From G965279355 sp965279355 (GTDB taxonomy: Bacteria > Pseudomonadota > Alphaproteobacteria > CACIAM-22H2), in assembly GCA_965279355.1 (NCBI GenBank), contig OZ257155.1:930001-994000 (forward strand): a stretch of 64,000 nt of DNA, written 5' to 3'. Positions 48,697-57,117 of the stretch are shown here, piece after piece. The translations under genes were made by a program, and so were the position numbers. Below the pieces are notes generated by a model, which searched no databases, was not told the DNA's origin, and saw nothing but the letters and a program-made list of their open reading frames with translations. Numbering within the stretch: position 1 is the stretch's first letter; every line of letters starts with the position of its first letter.

Positions 48697-49869
48697 ATGG
48701 GATTGGCGGACCTTAATGCGCGCGAGCCGGTGCTTCGCGCTCTCGAAGAATTTGACAGATTGGGACAGGCTGCCTTTCTGGCGAAATATGGGTTTGCGCC
48801 ATCTCGGGAGTACTGGCTGCTCCATAGAGGCCGCCGTTACGACTCCAAGGCTATCATCGGCGCGGCGCATGGCTTCGCACGCCCCGATCTCGGTCCCCTG
48901 CCACAGGGAGCCTTCAACGGCGGAGATCGCACAGTTCGGCGCAAGCTTGAGGAGCTGGGTTTTGAGGTTCTAATATCCGGTTCCGACGCGGCGAATGCAG
49001 AAGCATTCTTGCTCACCTGGAAGGAAGCGGGGTGGCCTTACGAAAACATCCAGCGAATGTGCGCTTCTTACGCGCGACAAGGATATGTCGATGAGCAATG
49101 GCGGCTCATATCGCATCGCCGCGCAAAGCCAGGCGACAAAGTATGGCTGCTGCGTCAGGGGAATGGGCCGAAAGTAATTTTCGGCAAAGGATTTGTTACA
49201 GGGCCGACGCTGCAGAGCGAGCAGGATGGACTTCGCCGATGGCGCGCTCCGGTGAGATTTACGCTTTTCGTTGATCCCCGAAAGGAATTTCTCATTGGAG
49301 AAACTCAGGTCCGCACGATCATTGCCGAGTCGAAAATTCGTGCGCAGGCCAGCGGCTTGCCTCTCAGCGCAGACGAGGCGCGTTCGCTCGAGCAGGCGCG
49401 GCCGAACCAGACCGCCGACCAGACAATCGGGCCCGGAAAGGCTGACAACGAGCCTTTTGAGCCACAAAATATTGAGGCGGCACGCGAGAAGATTTTTCGA
49501 TCCATTACGCTCAGACGCGGTCAAACGGCTTTCCGCGAGGCGCTCATGGTTGCCTATGATCGTACGTGTGCGATCACCAAGTGCGCGGTTCTTGATGTTT
49601 TAGAAGCTGCTCACATTCATCCATATTGCGGTCCGGAAACTAATAAGATCGACAATGGCCTGCTTCTCCGTACGGACATTCATACCCTTTTCGATTGCCA
49701 GCTTCTCACGATCCATCCGGAAACGCTCACTGTCATTCTTTCTCCAACTCTTAGCGGCAGCGAATATGAGGCCCTGCATGGACGTCCTGTCCGTTTGCCT
49801 CGAGATCCCACCCAGCATCCCAGCAGGAATGCATTGAGACTTCGCTGGCAGGCTGGCCTCTCTGAATGA
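48697..49869 (+). CDS. HNH endonuclease with probable PUA/EVE-like reader domain
   Basis: This 390-aa protein has three parts: an N-terminal region (EYWLLHRGRRYDSKAIIGAAHGF) common in McrA-like restriction proteins; a middle segment (KPGDKVWLLRQGNGPKVIFGKGFVTG) resembling ASCH/EVE/PUA-type domains that read modified bases; and a C-terminal HNH nuclease with CAITKCAVLDVLEAAHIHPY, the N in KIDNGLLLRTDIHTLFD and ending RLRWQAGL. The layout suggests a type IV restriction enzyme that cuts DNA carrying foreign base modifications. It is separated from its neighbours by 270 bases upstream and a hairpin downstream, so it may be an independent gene. The reader call is inference. Confidence 0.85.
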   Translation: MGLADLNAREPVLRALEEFDRLGQAAFLAKYGFAPSREYWLLHRGRRYDSKAIIGAAHGFARPDLGPLPQGAFNGGDRTVRRKLEELGFEVLISGSDAANAEAFLLTWKEAGWPYENIQRMCASYARQGYVDEQWRLISHRRAKPGDKVWLLRQGNGPKVIFGKGFVTGPTLQSEQDGLRRWRAPVRFTLFVDPRKEFLIGETQVRTIIAESKIRAQASGLPLSADEARSLEQARPNQTADQTIGPGKADNEPFEPQNIEAAREKIFRSITLRRGQTAFREALMVAYDRTCAITKCAVLDVLEAAHIHPYCGPETNKIDNGLLLRTDIHTLFDCQLLTIHPETLTVILSPTLSGSEYEALHGRPVRLPRDPTQHPSRNALRLRWQAGLSE

Positions 49870-49892
49870 GGGTGCCCATTTCGGACACCCTC
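49868..49892 (+). terminator. Short stem-loop after the HNH gene
   Basis: A 7-bp perfect stem (GAGGGTG at 49868-49874, CACCCTC at 49886-49892) with an 11-base loop overlaps the HNH stop codon. There is no T-run, so termination is uncertain. Confidence 0.3.
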
Positions 49893-49979
49893 TAGCCGTA
49901 TCGTTGGTGTGCCAGCGCGGTGAGGCACTTGGCTCGGCCGAAGGTGGCTGATCCAAATCTGGTTTTCCCGGGGGTAGCG

Positions 49980-52900
49980 ATGCGGAATTTGCGGGGTGGA
50001 GGTCGGCTCTTTTCAGCGTCCGACCTCGTCTATTTTCTGAGCTGTGGGCATCACACTCACCTGGACCTGATTGACCTCGTCACACCGTTGCCGCGGACGG
50101 AAGCCGACGAGGCAACCGAGCTCGTCCGCGAACGCGGCCACGAGCACGAGCACGCCTATCTCAACCGGCTCCGGATGAACCGGAGCGTCGTGGAAATCGC
50201 TTCTTCAGGATCTCTCGCAGATCGCGCGGCTGCCACCCGCGATGCCCTGAAATCTGGCGTGGACATCGTCTACCAGGCGGTCCTTCTCGACGGCGCGTGG
50301 CACGGTTATGCCGATTTCCTGCGCCGGATCGACCAGCCGTCCTCGCTCGGTGCGTTCAGCTACGAGCCCGTCGATACCAAATTGGCGCAATCGCCGTCCG
50401 CCACGCATGTCCTGCAGCTGTGCGTCTATGGCGACCTGCTCGCATCGGTGCAGGGAAAATATCCGGAGACCATCCACCTCGTGCTGGGCGACGGCCGCGA
50501 AGCCAGCTACCGGTTTGCCGAATTTGCCCAGTACTACGATGGCGTACGACAGCGGTTCGAGATGTTCTGCAAGATCGCAGACCGGCTCTCCTACCCCGAG
50601 CCCTGCGCCCATTGCGGTCTCTGCCGCTGGAAGGACCTGTGCGACGAGCAATGGGAACGGGACGATCATCTGAGCCTGGTGGCGAATATCGGCCGTCCGC
50701 AAATCGAACGCCTGAATGAGAATGAGGTGACCACCGTGCGCGCCCTGGCGTCGCTCGGCGACGATGCCCGCGTGCCCCGCATTGGGCCCGATACGCTGGC
50801 ACGGCTGCGCCATCAAGCGCGGCTGCAGATTCAGAAACGTGACTCCGGCAAGGATGTAGCGGAGATACTGCCCCTCGAAACCGGCCGCGGTTTCCATCTC
50901 TTGCCGCAGCCCTCCCCCGGCGACCTGTTCTTCGACATGGAGGGCGATCCTCATTACCCCGACGGACTTGAATACCTGTTCGGTATCGTCGGCACAGAAG
51001 CGTCCGGCATTGGCTTCACCCCGTTCTGGGGCCACGACCGGGACGGAGAACGTGCCGCATTCCAAGCCACGATGGATTTCCTCTGCGCGCACGTGGCGAA
51101 GCACCCGGACGCTCACATCTACCACTATGCGCAGTACGAGCCTTCCGCCCTGAGGCGGCTCTCTACGCGGCATGGAACCCGGGAAGCCGCCCTTGATGAC
51201 CTCCTGCGTCGGCGGAAATTCGTCGATCTCTTCACGATCGTGCGTCAGGCGATCCGGGTGTCCGAGCCAAGCTATTCCCTCAAGAATCTCGAGGTCTTCT
51301 ATCTCGCCATGCGTGGCGGAGATGTGAAAACGGCTGGCCAGAGCATCGTCGTCTATGAACGCTGGCGTCGGGATAGCGATCCGAAGCTGCTGGACGACAT
51401 CGCGGCCTACAACGAGCTCGACTGCGTCTCAACGCGCGGCCTGCGTAACTGGCTGGTGACGCTACGGCCAGCGGGGATGCCCTGGCCCGGCGGCGGACAG
51501 GAACCCGAAGAGACGACGCCCTCCGAAAAGGTCACGCTGGCCGAGGCCCAACGGCAATCCTACGAGACTCGCCTTCTCTCCGCGACGGATGGAACATCGC
51601 GGCCGGTCCTGGAGCTCGTCGCGCAGCTCCTGGAGTTTCATCGTCGCGAGGCCAAGCCGCAGTGGTGGGCCATGTTCGACCGGCAGAACCGGGAGGTGGA
51701 CGAGCTGATCGACGACGTGGAATGTATCGGCGGCTGTGTCGCCGATCCCGACCAGCCGCCGGGGCGCGAAAAGCAGTCCCACATTTTCAATTTTCGGTTC
51801 CCACCGCAGGAGTTCAAACTTGCGGTGGGCGACAGCTGCCGCAATACGCTGACGCTGGAGAGCGCGGGAACGATTCTCGATCTCGATCCCGATCGCTGCG
51901 TCCTGCGCCTCAAGCGAGCGGTGAAGCGGGGTCCTCTGCCAGACCGCTTGTCCCTTGGTCCAAGCGGTCCGATCGATACAGGTGTGCTGCGGGCAGCGAT
52001 CTATCGCTTTGCTGACAGCCTTCTGGCCGGAGACGGGCGGTTCGGCGCGGTGAGCGATCTGCTGTGTCGCTCCCGGCCGCGGCTCGAAGGCAAAACAATC
52101 GGCGAGATCCTGATTCCCGCAGGAACCGATCCGGTGGCTGGCACCATCGCCGTCGCGAAACGTCTCACGAACGGGTATCTGGTCATCCAGGGGCCACCTG
52201 GCGCGGGAAAAACGTACACCTCATCGCGTGCGATCGTGGAATTGATCCGGTCTGGTCGCAAGGTCGGCGTGACGTCCAATTCCCACAAGGCGATCAACAA
52301 CCTGCTCAAGGAAATCGAAAGACACGCCCGCGAGCAGAAGGTCCACTTTCGCGGCGTGAAGAAGTCCGGCGGCGAGGACACCTTCTTCGGCGGCACTTTC
52401 ATCCGGGACGTGACGAGCAATGACATCGACCTGACGGTTGATCTCATCGCGGGTACTGCCTGGCTCTTCGCCCGACCTGAACTGGAGGAAGCGCTGGATT
52501 ACCTGTTCGTCGATGAAGCCGGCCAGGTATCACTTGCGAACGTGGTCGGGATGGGGCTCAGCGCCCGAAACATCGTTCTGGTCGGCGACCAGATGCAGCT
52601 CGGCCAGCCGATCCAAGGCGTCCACCCGGGTGACTCCGGCCTTTCCGTCCTCGACTATCTGCTGGGTGGCAATGCCACGGTCGCTGCGGATTTCGGTGCC
52701 TTTCTTCCGACGACCCGGCGCATGCATCCCGACATCTGTCGGTTCATCTCCGACGCCGTCTATGAAAGCCGGCTGCAACCCGAAACCGCAAACCAGAACC
52801 AGTGCCTGCTTCTGGAGCATGACGCCCATCCGGACCTGGCGCGCACCGGCCTGCGTTTCGTCAGCGTCGAGCATTCAGGATGCTCACAGAAATGCGAACC

Positions 52901-53351
52901 GGAGGGCACGCAGATCAGGGACATGTATCTGAACCTGCTGGCTCAGCGCTACCGTGATCGGGATGGTGCGGAACACGCGATGAGTCCGGAGAACATCCTG
53001 ATCGTCGCGCCCTACAATGTGCAGGTGAACTACCTCAAGTCGATCCTTCCGCCCGGCGCAAGGGTCGGCACCGTTGACCGCTTCCAGGGCCAGGAGGCGG
53101 AGGTCGTCCTGATCTCGATGACGACATCCAGCGGCGAGGAGCTGCCACGCAACATTGAGTTTCTCTACAGCCGAAACCGGCTGAATGTAGCCATCTCGCG
53201 CGCCCGCTGCCTGGCCGTCGTTCTGGCAAGCCCGCGCCTGCTCGAAATCCAGTGCAGGACCGTCGAGCAGATGCGACTGGTGAACACCCTTTGCTGGGTG
53301 CGAAGCTACTCCGACCGGAGCAGCCTGGCCCCAGTGAAGGCAACACAATGA
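49980..53351 (+). CDS. TM0106-family RecB-like nuclease fused to UPF1/DNA2-like helicase
   Basis: This 1123-aa protein has an N-terminal RecB-like nuclease region (LFSASDLVYFLSCGHHTHLDL, with a Cys cluster C-x2-C-x2-C-x5-C in CAHCGLCRWKDLC near residue 215 that may hold an Fe-S cluster), an RNase H-like exonuclease region (FFDMEGDPHYPDGLEYLFG), and a superfamily 1 helicase with Walker A GPPGAGKTYT at about 738, DEAG box (YLFVDEAGQ) at about 844, VDRFQGQEAEVVLIS and NRLNVAISRAR. ATG 49980 is preferred; the frame is open from 49920. The enzyme should unwind and degrade single strands. TM0106 proteins often lie in defence islands. It ends the long plus-strand run. Confidence 0.92.
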   Translation: MRNLRGGGRLFSASDLVYFLSCGHHTHLDLIDLVTPLPRTEADEATELVRERGHEHEHAYLNRLRMNRSVVEIASSGSLADRAAATRDALKSGVDIVYQAVLLDGAWHGYADFLRRIDQPSSLGAFSYEPVDTKLAQSPSATHVLQLCVYGDLLASVQGKYPETIHLVLGDGREASYRFAEFAQYYDGVRQRFEMFCKIADRLSYPEPCAHCGLCRWKDLCDEQWERDDHLSLVANIGRPQIERLNENEVTTVRALASLGDDARVPRIGPDTLARLRHQARLQIQKRDSGKDVAEILPLETGRGFHLLPQPSPGDLFFDMEGDPHYPDGLEYLFGIVGTEASGIGFTPFWGHDRDGERAAFQATMDFLCAHVAKHPDAHIYHYAQYEPSALRRLSTRHGTREAALDDLLRRRKFVDLFTIVRQAIRVSEPSYSLKNLEVFYLAMRGGDVKTAGQSIVVYERWRRDSDPKLLDDIAAYNELDCVSTRGLRNWLVTLRPAGMPWPGGGQEPEETTPSEKVTLAEAQRQSYETRLLSATDGTSRPVLELVAQLLEFHRREAKPQWWAMFDRQNREVDELIDDVECIGGCVADPDQPPGREKQSHIFNFRFPPQEFKLAVGDSCRNTLTLESAGTILDLDPDRCVLRLKRAVKRGPLPDRLSLGPSGPIDTGVLRAAIYRFADSLLAGDGRFGAVSDLLCRSRPRLEGKTIGEILIPAGTDPVAGTIAVAKRLTNGYLVIQGPPGAGKTYTSSRAIVELIRSGRKVGVTSNSHKAINNLLKEIERHAREQKVHFRGVKKSGGEDTFFGGTFIRDVTSNDIDLTVDLIAGTAWLFARPELEEALDYLFVDEAGQVSLANVVGMGLSARNIVLVGDQMQLGQPIQGVHPGDSGLSVLDYLLGGNATVAADFGAFLPTTRRMHPDICRFISDAVYESRLQPETANQNQCLLLEHDAHPDLARTGLRFVSVEHSGCSQKCEPEGTQIRDMYLNLLAQRYRDRDGAEHAMSPENILIVAPYNVQVNYLKSILPPGARVGTVDRFQGQEAEVVLISMTTSSGEELPRNIEFLYSRNRLNVAISRARCLAVVLASPRLLEIQCRTVEQMRLVNTLCWVRSYSDRSSLAPVKATQ

Positions 53352-53693
53352 CTTCGCACGTCGCGTCGCAATTCCTTATACCTATCAGGACGATCCGCCA
53401 AACGCCTGCGTCTGCCTAGGTACTGCGGCATCAGCACAAAAATATGTGCCGAAAGTGCACATTTATTTGTGCCGATTTTTTATCTCCTAAATCTGCCTTT
53501 TGAAAGCTCTCCACCATCGGGGCCGTTCGGTGCGAGTACGAAGGTACGAGGTGCGAGCGATCTCTCTCGCGCGCGAGACCTCGCACCGAACCCGGGCAGC
53601 GTGAAAGTGCCAGCTCTCATAAGCACCGTTTTTTCTCGCTGGATGAGTCCGGATTAAGGCGTCCTTGGGGTGCCTTAATGACCGATATATCCA
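53352..53693. other. 342-base gap rich in palindromes
   Basis: No gene is supported. An ATGTGC...GCACAT inverted repeat occurs at about 53450-53468, followed by a nested palindromic cluster at 53526-53590. This lies between the end of the nuclease-helicase gene and the convergent XRE gene, so it may hold terminators, or a site recognised by an island protein. Confidence 0.5.
53526..53590. repeat. Nested inverted repeats
   Basis: TTCGGTGCGAG (53526-53536) and CTCGCACCGAA (53580-53590) form a perfect 11-bp inverted repeat. A second partial copy of the left arm, GGTGCGAG, occurs at 53550-53557. In the centre TCTCGCGCGCGAGA (53565-53578) is a perfect 14-bp palindrome. Such nested symmetry could be a strong hairpin, a regulator site or part of an origin. 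Confidence 0.55.
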
Positions 53694-53990
53694 TTACTCC
53701 GCCTTTGCGCCGGACCGCCTGCCGGCTTTTGAAGGACGGCGTCCGCTAGGGAGGGGCCTCGGCGGGTTCGCTGTCGGCGCGTGAGGCCGAAAAAGTGCGG
53801 TCAGATCAACCTTCAACGCTAGGGCTACGCGCTCCAGGACATCGATGCTCGAATTCACGGTTCCACGCTCGATGCGGGCCACAAACGACGGATCTACCTC
53901 GGCCTCACCGGCCAGCGTTTCGATGGAACACCCGCGCTGCACACGGATCTTGCGAATGTTCCAACCGACGAGTCGCCGCGCTGCTCCCAT
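53694..53990 (-). CDS. XRE-family HTH regulator
   Basis: This 98-aa Cro/CI-type DNA-binding protein has the HTH SIETLAGEAEVDPSFVARIERG and the typical following helix (SIDVLERVALALKVDLTALF). The C-terminal 30 residues are proline- and arginine-rich and probably disordered. It is divergent from the membrane-protein gene at 54062 across a 71-base gap that holds a good promoter, so it may regulate that gene and itself. It resembles restriction-modification controller proteins in size and fold. Confidence 0.85.
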   Translation of the reverse strand: MGAARRLVGWNIRKIRVQRGCSIETLAGEAEVDPSFVARIERGTVNSSIDVLERVALALKVDLTALFRPHAPTANPPRPLPSGRRPSKAGRRSGAKAE

Positions 53991-54007
53991 TGACGAAGGG
54001 CATCAGC

Positions 54008-54036
54008 TTGGCGTCGCTTAAAACAGGGCATATAGT
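54008..54036 (+). promoter_or_regulatory. Sigma70-type promoter ahead of the 54062 gene
   Basis: TTGGCG (54008-54013) and TATAGT (54031-54036) are separated by 17 bases, 26 bases upstream of the ATG. The site lies in the divergent gap shared with the XRE gene. Confidence 0.48.
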
Positions 54037-54061
54037 CCCTCATTAACAGCTGCGGGGAAAA

Positions 54062-54649
54062 ATGCCGAACGACAAGAGCGAGAGCACCCAGTCAAAACTC
54101 AACACTTCAAGCGGGACTTTTGAGCAACTCATACGCAACGCCGTGGAGTTTGTTTGGTCTAACCCACGCCGCAAAGGCTTTGTAATTGTCGTAACGGCAA
54201 TATGGCTCGTATTCTTGTTCGTCACCCACTCTCTCCTGCCTGGATTGATCACAGGAGCGGTCGTGGCCTTTATGGTCCGCCGGAAAGGCAGCGATCCCCG
54301 ACTGAGAGTCAGGGACTATGCAAGTGCCGCGATCATCACTGCGCCGATAATGTTAGTTGTCTGGTCGGTTGGGTCACTGGACGACACCAGCATCGAAAAA
54401 AGAGCTGCCTGGGCGCAGGCTTGGAGTGAAACATGTGGCGCTTCAGCCCCTCTGGTAGCGGGCCATCGTGACCGCCTGGAGCGGTATCTCGACTACAAGT
54501 CTAAAGGGGATGCCAAAGTACTGGGGTTAAAGCGGCAGTTGGTCAGGGAAGAATATGAGTTCCAGCTCAACAGCATTTACTCAAACCGCAACAGACCCAC
54601 ACCGCCATGCAAGGAGGTGCTGTCCGAGCTTACATCCGGTCCGTTGTGA
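54062..54649 (+). CDS. Membrane protein of unknown function (195 aa)
   Basis: The N-terminal 45 residues are polar. Two or three hydrophobic helices follow (FVIVVTAIWLVFLFVTHSLLPGLITGAVVAFMV and AAIITAPIMLVVWSVGSL), then a soluble C-terminal domain with paired Cys-containing segments (WSETCGASAPL and NRPTPPCKEVL). GGGG precedes the ATG. I do not recognise a family. Divergent pairing with an XRE regulator suggests tight control. Confidence 0.6.
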   Translation: MPNDKSESTQSKLNTSSGTFEQLIRNAVEFVWSNPRRKGFVIVVTAIWLVFLFVTHSLLPGLITGAVVAFMVRRKGSDPRLRVRDYASAAIITAPIMLVVWSVGSLDDTSIEKRAAWAQAWSETCGASAPLVAGHRDRLERYLDYKSKGDAKVLGLKRQLVREEYEFQLNSIYSNRNRPTPPCKEVLSELTSGPL

Positions 54650-54794
54650 TCGATCCGGCAGACAAGGTCTTCTTGGCCGATACGTCGCCAAAGTTGTTGA
54701 TGTGCTATCAGGCCAAGCGATTCTTTAAGCACGCCTTCCAGCTCCCTATGAGCCCACTCGGTTCCCTTCCGCATCATGCTGGGAGGGGCGGCCC

Positions 54795-54822
54795 TTGATA
54801 TTTACGATATAATTCCTATATA
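54795..54822 (+). promoter_or_regulatory. Possible promoter and leader hairpin ahead of the 54888 gene
   Basis: TTGATA (54795-54800) and TATATA (54817-54822) are 16 bases apart in an AT-rich stretch. A 6-bp stem (CCGGGC at 54830-54835, GCCCGG at 54844-54849) follows in the leader before AGGAG and the start codon. The TATAAT at 54821-54826 is an alternative -10 with longer spacing. Confidence 0.32.
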
Positions 54823-54887
54823 TAATGAGCCGGGCGGATGTCTGCCCGGTGGCCCTCGAGGGTGCATTTCTCACAGGAGTCATGCCC

Positions 54888-55481
54888 ATGAAGGTGCAAT
54901 CTCAATCCACACCGGACGCTGTCCGGACTACAGAATCAGCCAATCCTCCCCGGCTCTTTGTCCTGCTGACCACAAAGCTGGACAATCGTGACCTGGCGAT
55001 CCGTTTCGTGGACAGCGACCATTGTGAGCTGTTCACGTACGGATTGAGCCTGGACAAAGCTCAGAATCCCGAGGAACAGACCGTTCCTGAGGGAGCCCGA
55101 CGGCTGTACCGGGTCTTCCGCCGCTGGTGGGAACCGACGGTCCTCTGCCGCAACTCCCGCCGCAGACATGACCGCCCGGATCGCCTCCTTCGAGCGGTAG
55201 ACCTCAACGGCCTGGCGCACGACTTCGTCGAAAATATTCGCGAAGCTGCCGCCAATCCGAAGAACATTGTCGGAGGAGTTCTCGAAGCGCCGGTGTTCAT
55301 AGAGCCCGATCGCAACGAGGAATTCTGGCGGGAAAAAGCCGAGCTGCTTCACCAGTGGGTGGAAGCCCGCCGGCGGTTCGGGGGCAAGGAGCGCACGATC
55401 CCAAGGGACCGCTCCACCAGACGCCCCGACCGGCCGCCGGCAGAGTCTGCCCCGAACAGCAGCGACACAGGGAGCGGCTGA
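54888..55481 (+). CDS. Hypothetical cytoplasmic protein (197 aa)
   Basis: The protein starts at the ATG eight bases after AGGAG. Notable parts are LFVLLTTKLDNRDLAIRFVDSDH, RRLYRVFRRWWEP and LNGLAHDFVENIREAAANPKNI. The last 30 residues are basic and proline-rich and look disordered. There are no membrane segments. I do not recognise a family. It lies just upstream of a small membrane protein gene and a strong terminator, so these two probably form one short transcript. Confidence 0.55.
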   Translation: MKVQSQSTPDAVRTTESANPPRLFVLLTTKLDNRDLAIRFVDSDHCELFTYGLSLDKAQNPEEQTVPEGARRLYRVFRRWWEPTVLCRNSRRRHDRPDRLLRAVDLNGLAHDFVENIREAAANPKNIVGGVLEAPVFIEPDRNEEFWREKAELLHQWVEARRRFGGKERTIPRDRSTRRPDRPPAESAPNSSDTGSG

Positions 55482-55516
55482 AAGCCTGGAGCCGACATAG
55501 TCCGAGGGTGAGAACG

Positions 55517-55714
55517 ATGCCTTTTCAACAATACATGCGCGATCTCGCTGCGGACATTGCGGCGACCGCGAGACTATGGCGTCAGACGATTGCACGTCTG
55601 ATACGCGCTGTACTGGACACGCTCCTGAGCGCGTTCAGGGCAGGCATCCGCACGTTTCTCACGGTTTGCTTAATGACACTCCGCTTCGTCGTCCTGCTGA
55701 TCATTTGCCAATAA
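55517..55714 (+). CDS. Small membrane protein (65 aa)
   Basis: It begins MPFQQYMRDLAADIAATARLW and ends in a hydrophobic helix (TFLTVCLMTLRFVVLLIICQ), so it is probably a single-pass or amphipathic membrane peptide. The start codon has only a moderate upstream site (GAGGGTGAGAACG). A strong intrinsic terminator begins six bases after its stop, which supports a real gene end here. Function unknown. Confidence 0.48.
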   Translation: MPFQQYMRDLAADIAATARLWRQTIARLIRAVLDTLLSAFRAGIRTFLTVCLMTLRFVVLLIICQ

Positions 55715-55719
55715 CCTTA

Positions 55720-55761
55720 CGCCCAGCGCCGGTTGTTCACCGGCGCTGGGCGCTTTTTTTT
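55720..55761 (+). terminator. Strong intrinsic terminator
   Basis: A perfect 13-bp GC-rich stem (55720-55732 pairing with 55740-55752; core GCCCAGCGCCGG) with a 7-base loop is followed by eight T at 55754-55761. It lies between the plus-strand small membrane protein gene and the convergent DUF1376 gene, and ends the plus-strand transcript. Confidence 0.88.
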
Positions 55762-55771
55762 GGACTTAGCT

Positions 55772-56746
55772 CTATCCGCCTGAATTCCGATCCGCTTTAA
55801 ACCTCTTGAGAAGTTCGATCCGCCCTGCATTCCAATCGTCCGCAGCCGCAAATGCATATCCAACAGTAACCGGCGGCAATGGATTTTCCCGGGCCGCATA
55901 GAGACGCCCTGCGACTGCTGAAAGAATCTCATTTGGTGTTAAACCGCCCGATATCCACTGCGGCCATTTATCGATGAACTTCTTTCGATCACCCGCACTG
56001 CTCTGGCTGTTCTTTCCAAAGAGCATGAAGAAATAGCCAGAGAGCACCTGGAAAACCTCTTCAGGACTCTGCGCTCCGCGGGCCGATTGTGCGAGCTCAA
56101 TCGGCGTCGGCAGGTTCTGCGCGGCCGACCTCTGCTGCTGCTGTGCTGCCGGTGATGTTGAGGGTGATTCTGATTGTGACTCTGACTCTGACTCTGATTC
56201 TGATTCGGCCTCCGCACGGTTGATCGAGCGGTCGCTCGTCCGGCCCGTTGTTTGCCTTTCCGCCAGAACCTCCGGTCGGTCATCCGCTCGATCTGCGACA
56301 GGCCCTCGGGCGATCGCCCGTCGTTTGCGCACTGCAGCGTCGCTCGCTCTGATTTTCTGGTCGTACCACTCTTGCGCCTCCACACGCCGGCGCTCAAGTT
56401 GCGGATCAATCCAGCGCCCGTCCTCTATCGCCCAGCCGGCCCGCAAGAGTTCCGGGCTCACGCTGGACCATTCGTCGAAGGACACTCTCGCCGCACGCGC
56501 GAGAACCGCTGCATCGTCAGGCAAGGGCCCGTGGATCCAGGTCATACAGCTGAGATCGAACATTGCGCTTCTTGCCAGCGGGGAAAGCAATTGCGTCCTG
56601 GTCAACCAATCTGCCGCATATACCTGCATCCAGGGCAGGTTTCGTGCTCGGGGCGCGGGGGCGGCCGATACTGACGGACTTGTCGCGTCTGTCCCTGCGT
56701 GAACAGCCGAGCCCGATGTCGCGTGTTTGGGGCTGTCCTCAACCAT
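55772..56746 (-). CDS. DUF1376 (YdaU-like) protein, probable element replication/maintenance gene
   Basis: In this 324-aa protein, residues about 35-130 match the DUF1376 pattern (PWMQVYAADWLTRTQLLSPLARSA, then LLRAGWAIEDGRWIDPQLER). Such proteins are encoded by prophages and islands near replication genes. A low-complexity Glu-Ser run (about residues 178-193) and a Gln run join it to a C-terminal helical domain (KKFIDKWPQWISGGLTPNEIL). The C-terminal part resembles tails of phage replication-organiser proteins. It lies four bases downstream of the AlpA-like gene on the same strand. Confidence 0.8.
   Translation of the reverse strand: MVEDSPKHATSGSAVHAGTDATSPSVSAAPAPRARNLPWMQVYAADWLTRTQLLSPLARSAMFDLSCMTWIHGPLPDDAAVLARAARVSFDEWSSVSPELLRAGWAIEDGRWIDPQLERRRVEAQEWYDQKIRASDAAVRKRRAIARGPVADRADDRPEVLAERQTTGRTSDRSINRAEAESESESESESQSESPSTSPAAQQQQRSAAQNLPTPIELAQSARGAQSPEEVFQVLSGYFFMLFGKNSQSSAGDRKKFIDKWPQWISGGLTPNEILSAVAGRLYAARENPLPPVTVGYAFAAADDWNAGRIELLKRFKADRNSGG
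56166..56208. repeat. Hexanucleotide simple repeat inside the DUF1376 gene
   Basis: Tandem GACTCT/GATTCT units, six to seven copies with slight variation, encode alternating Glu and Ser on the minus strand. Copy-number change would keep the frame and alter only linker length. Confidence 0.6.
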
Positions 56747-56750
56747 CTGC

Positions 56751-56990
56751 CTACCTCAGTCTTGCCTGTGCGGTTGAGGTGATGCGGCCGCCGCCCTCCA
56801 GCAGCCAAGCATCCAGATCTTCTTTGAAATAGAAAATGCGCCCGCGTTTGATGAAGCGGGGACCGGTTCCCGCGCAACGCATCATGGCGAGCGTCTTTTC
56901 AGACAATCCAAGATAGAGAGCGGCGTTCTTGGCGGTAAACCGGCCGTCGGGAAACATCGCCACGATTCTGTTCTGACCTTCGAATTCCAT
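56751..56990 (-). CDS. AlpA-like excisionase/regulator with HTH_17 domain
   Basis: This 79-aa DNA-binding protein has GRFTAKNAALYLGLSEKTLAMMR as its HTH and FIKRGRIFYFKEDLDAWLLEG as its wing. Proteins of this type activate or direct the integrases of P4-like and other tRNA islands. ATG 56990 (MEFEGQNRI) is more likely than the more upstream in-frame start at 57035. It is divergent from the ribbon-helix-helix gene, with an inverted repeat between them. Confidence 0.85.
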   Translation of the reverse strand: MEFEGQNRIVAMFPDGRFTAKNAALYLGLSEKTLAMMRCAGTGPRFIKRGRIFYFKEDLDAWLLEGGGRITSTAQARLR

Positions 56991-57040
56991 CGGTCGACTC
57001 CTTAGCGATAAGAGACTCTGATAGAATAAAATCAACTACG

Positions 57041-57061
57041 ATGTATTGACATAGAATACAT
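57041..57061. promoter_or_regulatory. Operator-like inverted repeat in a divergent promoter
   Basis: ATGTATT (57041-57047) and AATACAT (57055-57061) form a perfect 7-bp inverted repeat with a 7-base spacer, overlapping a TTGACA (57046-57051). ATAGAATA occurs both here (57051-57058) and at 57021-57028. A site for the AlpA-like or ribbon-helix-helix protein is plausible. Confidence 0.45.
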
Positions 57062-57117
57062 TAAACGGTAGAAGCGCAGAGAACGGGCGAGATGTTTCGA
57101 CACAAGGACTGACTCCC

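Noticed and set aside
53469..53657. 62-codon frame in the palindromic gap
   Set aside because: It is formed across the inverted repeats, with no start signal; the repeats explain the sequence better.
54607..54798. 63-codon frame after the 54062 membrane-protein gene
   Set aside because: It overlaps the end of that gene and lacks a start site or protein-like composition.
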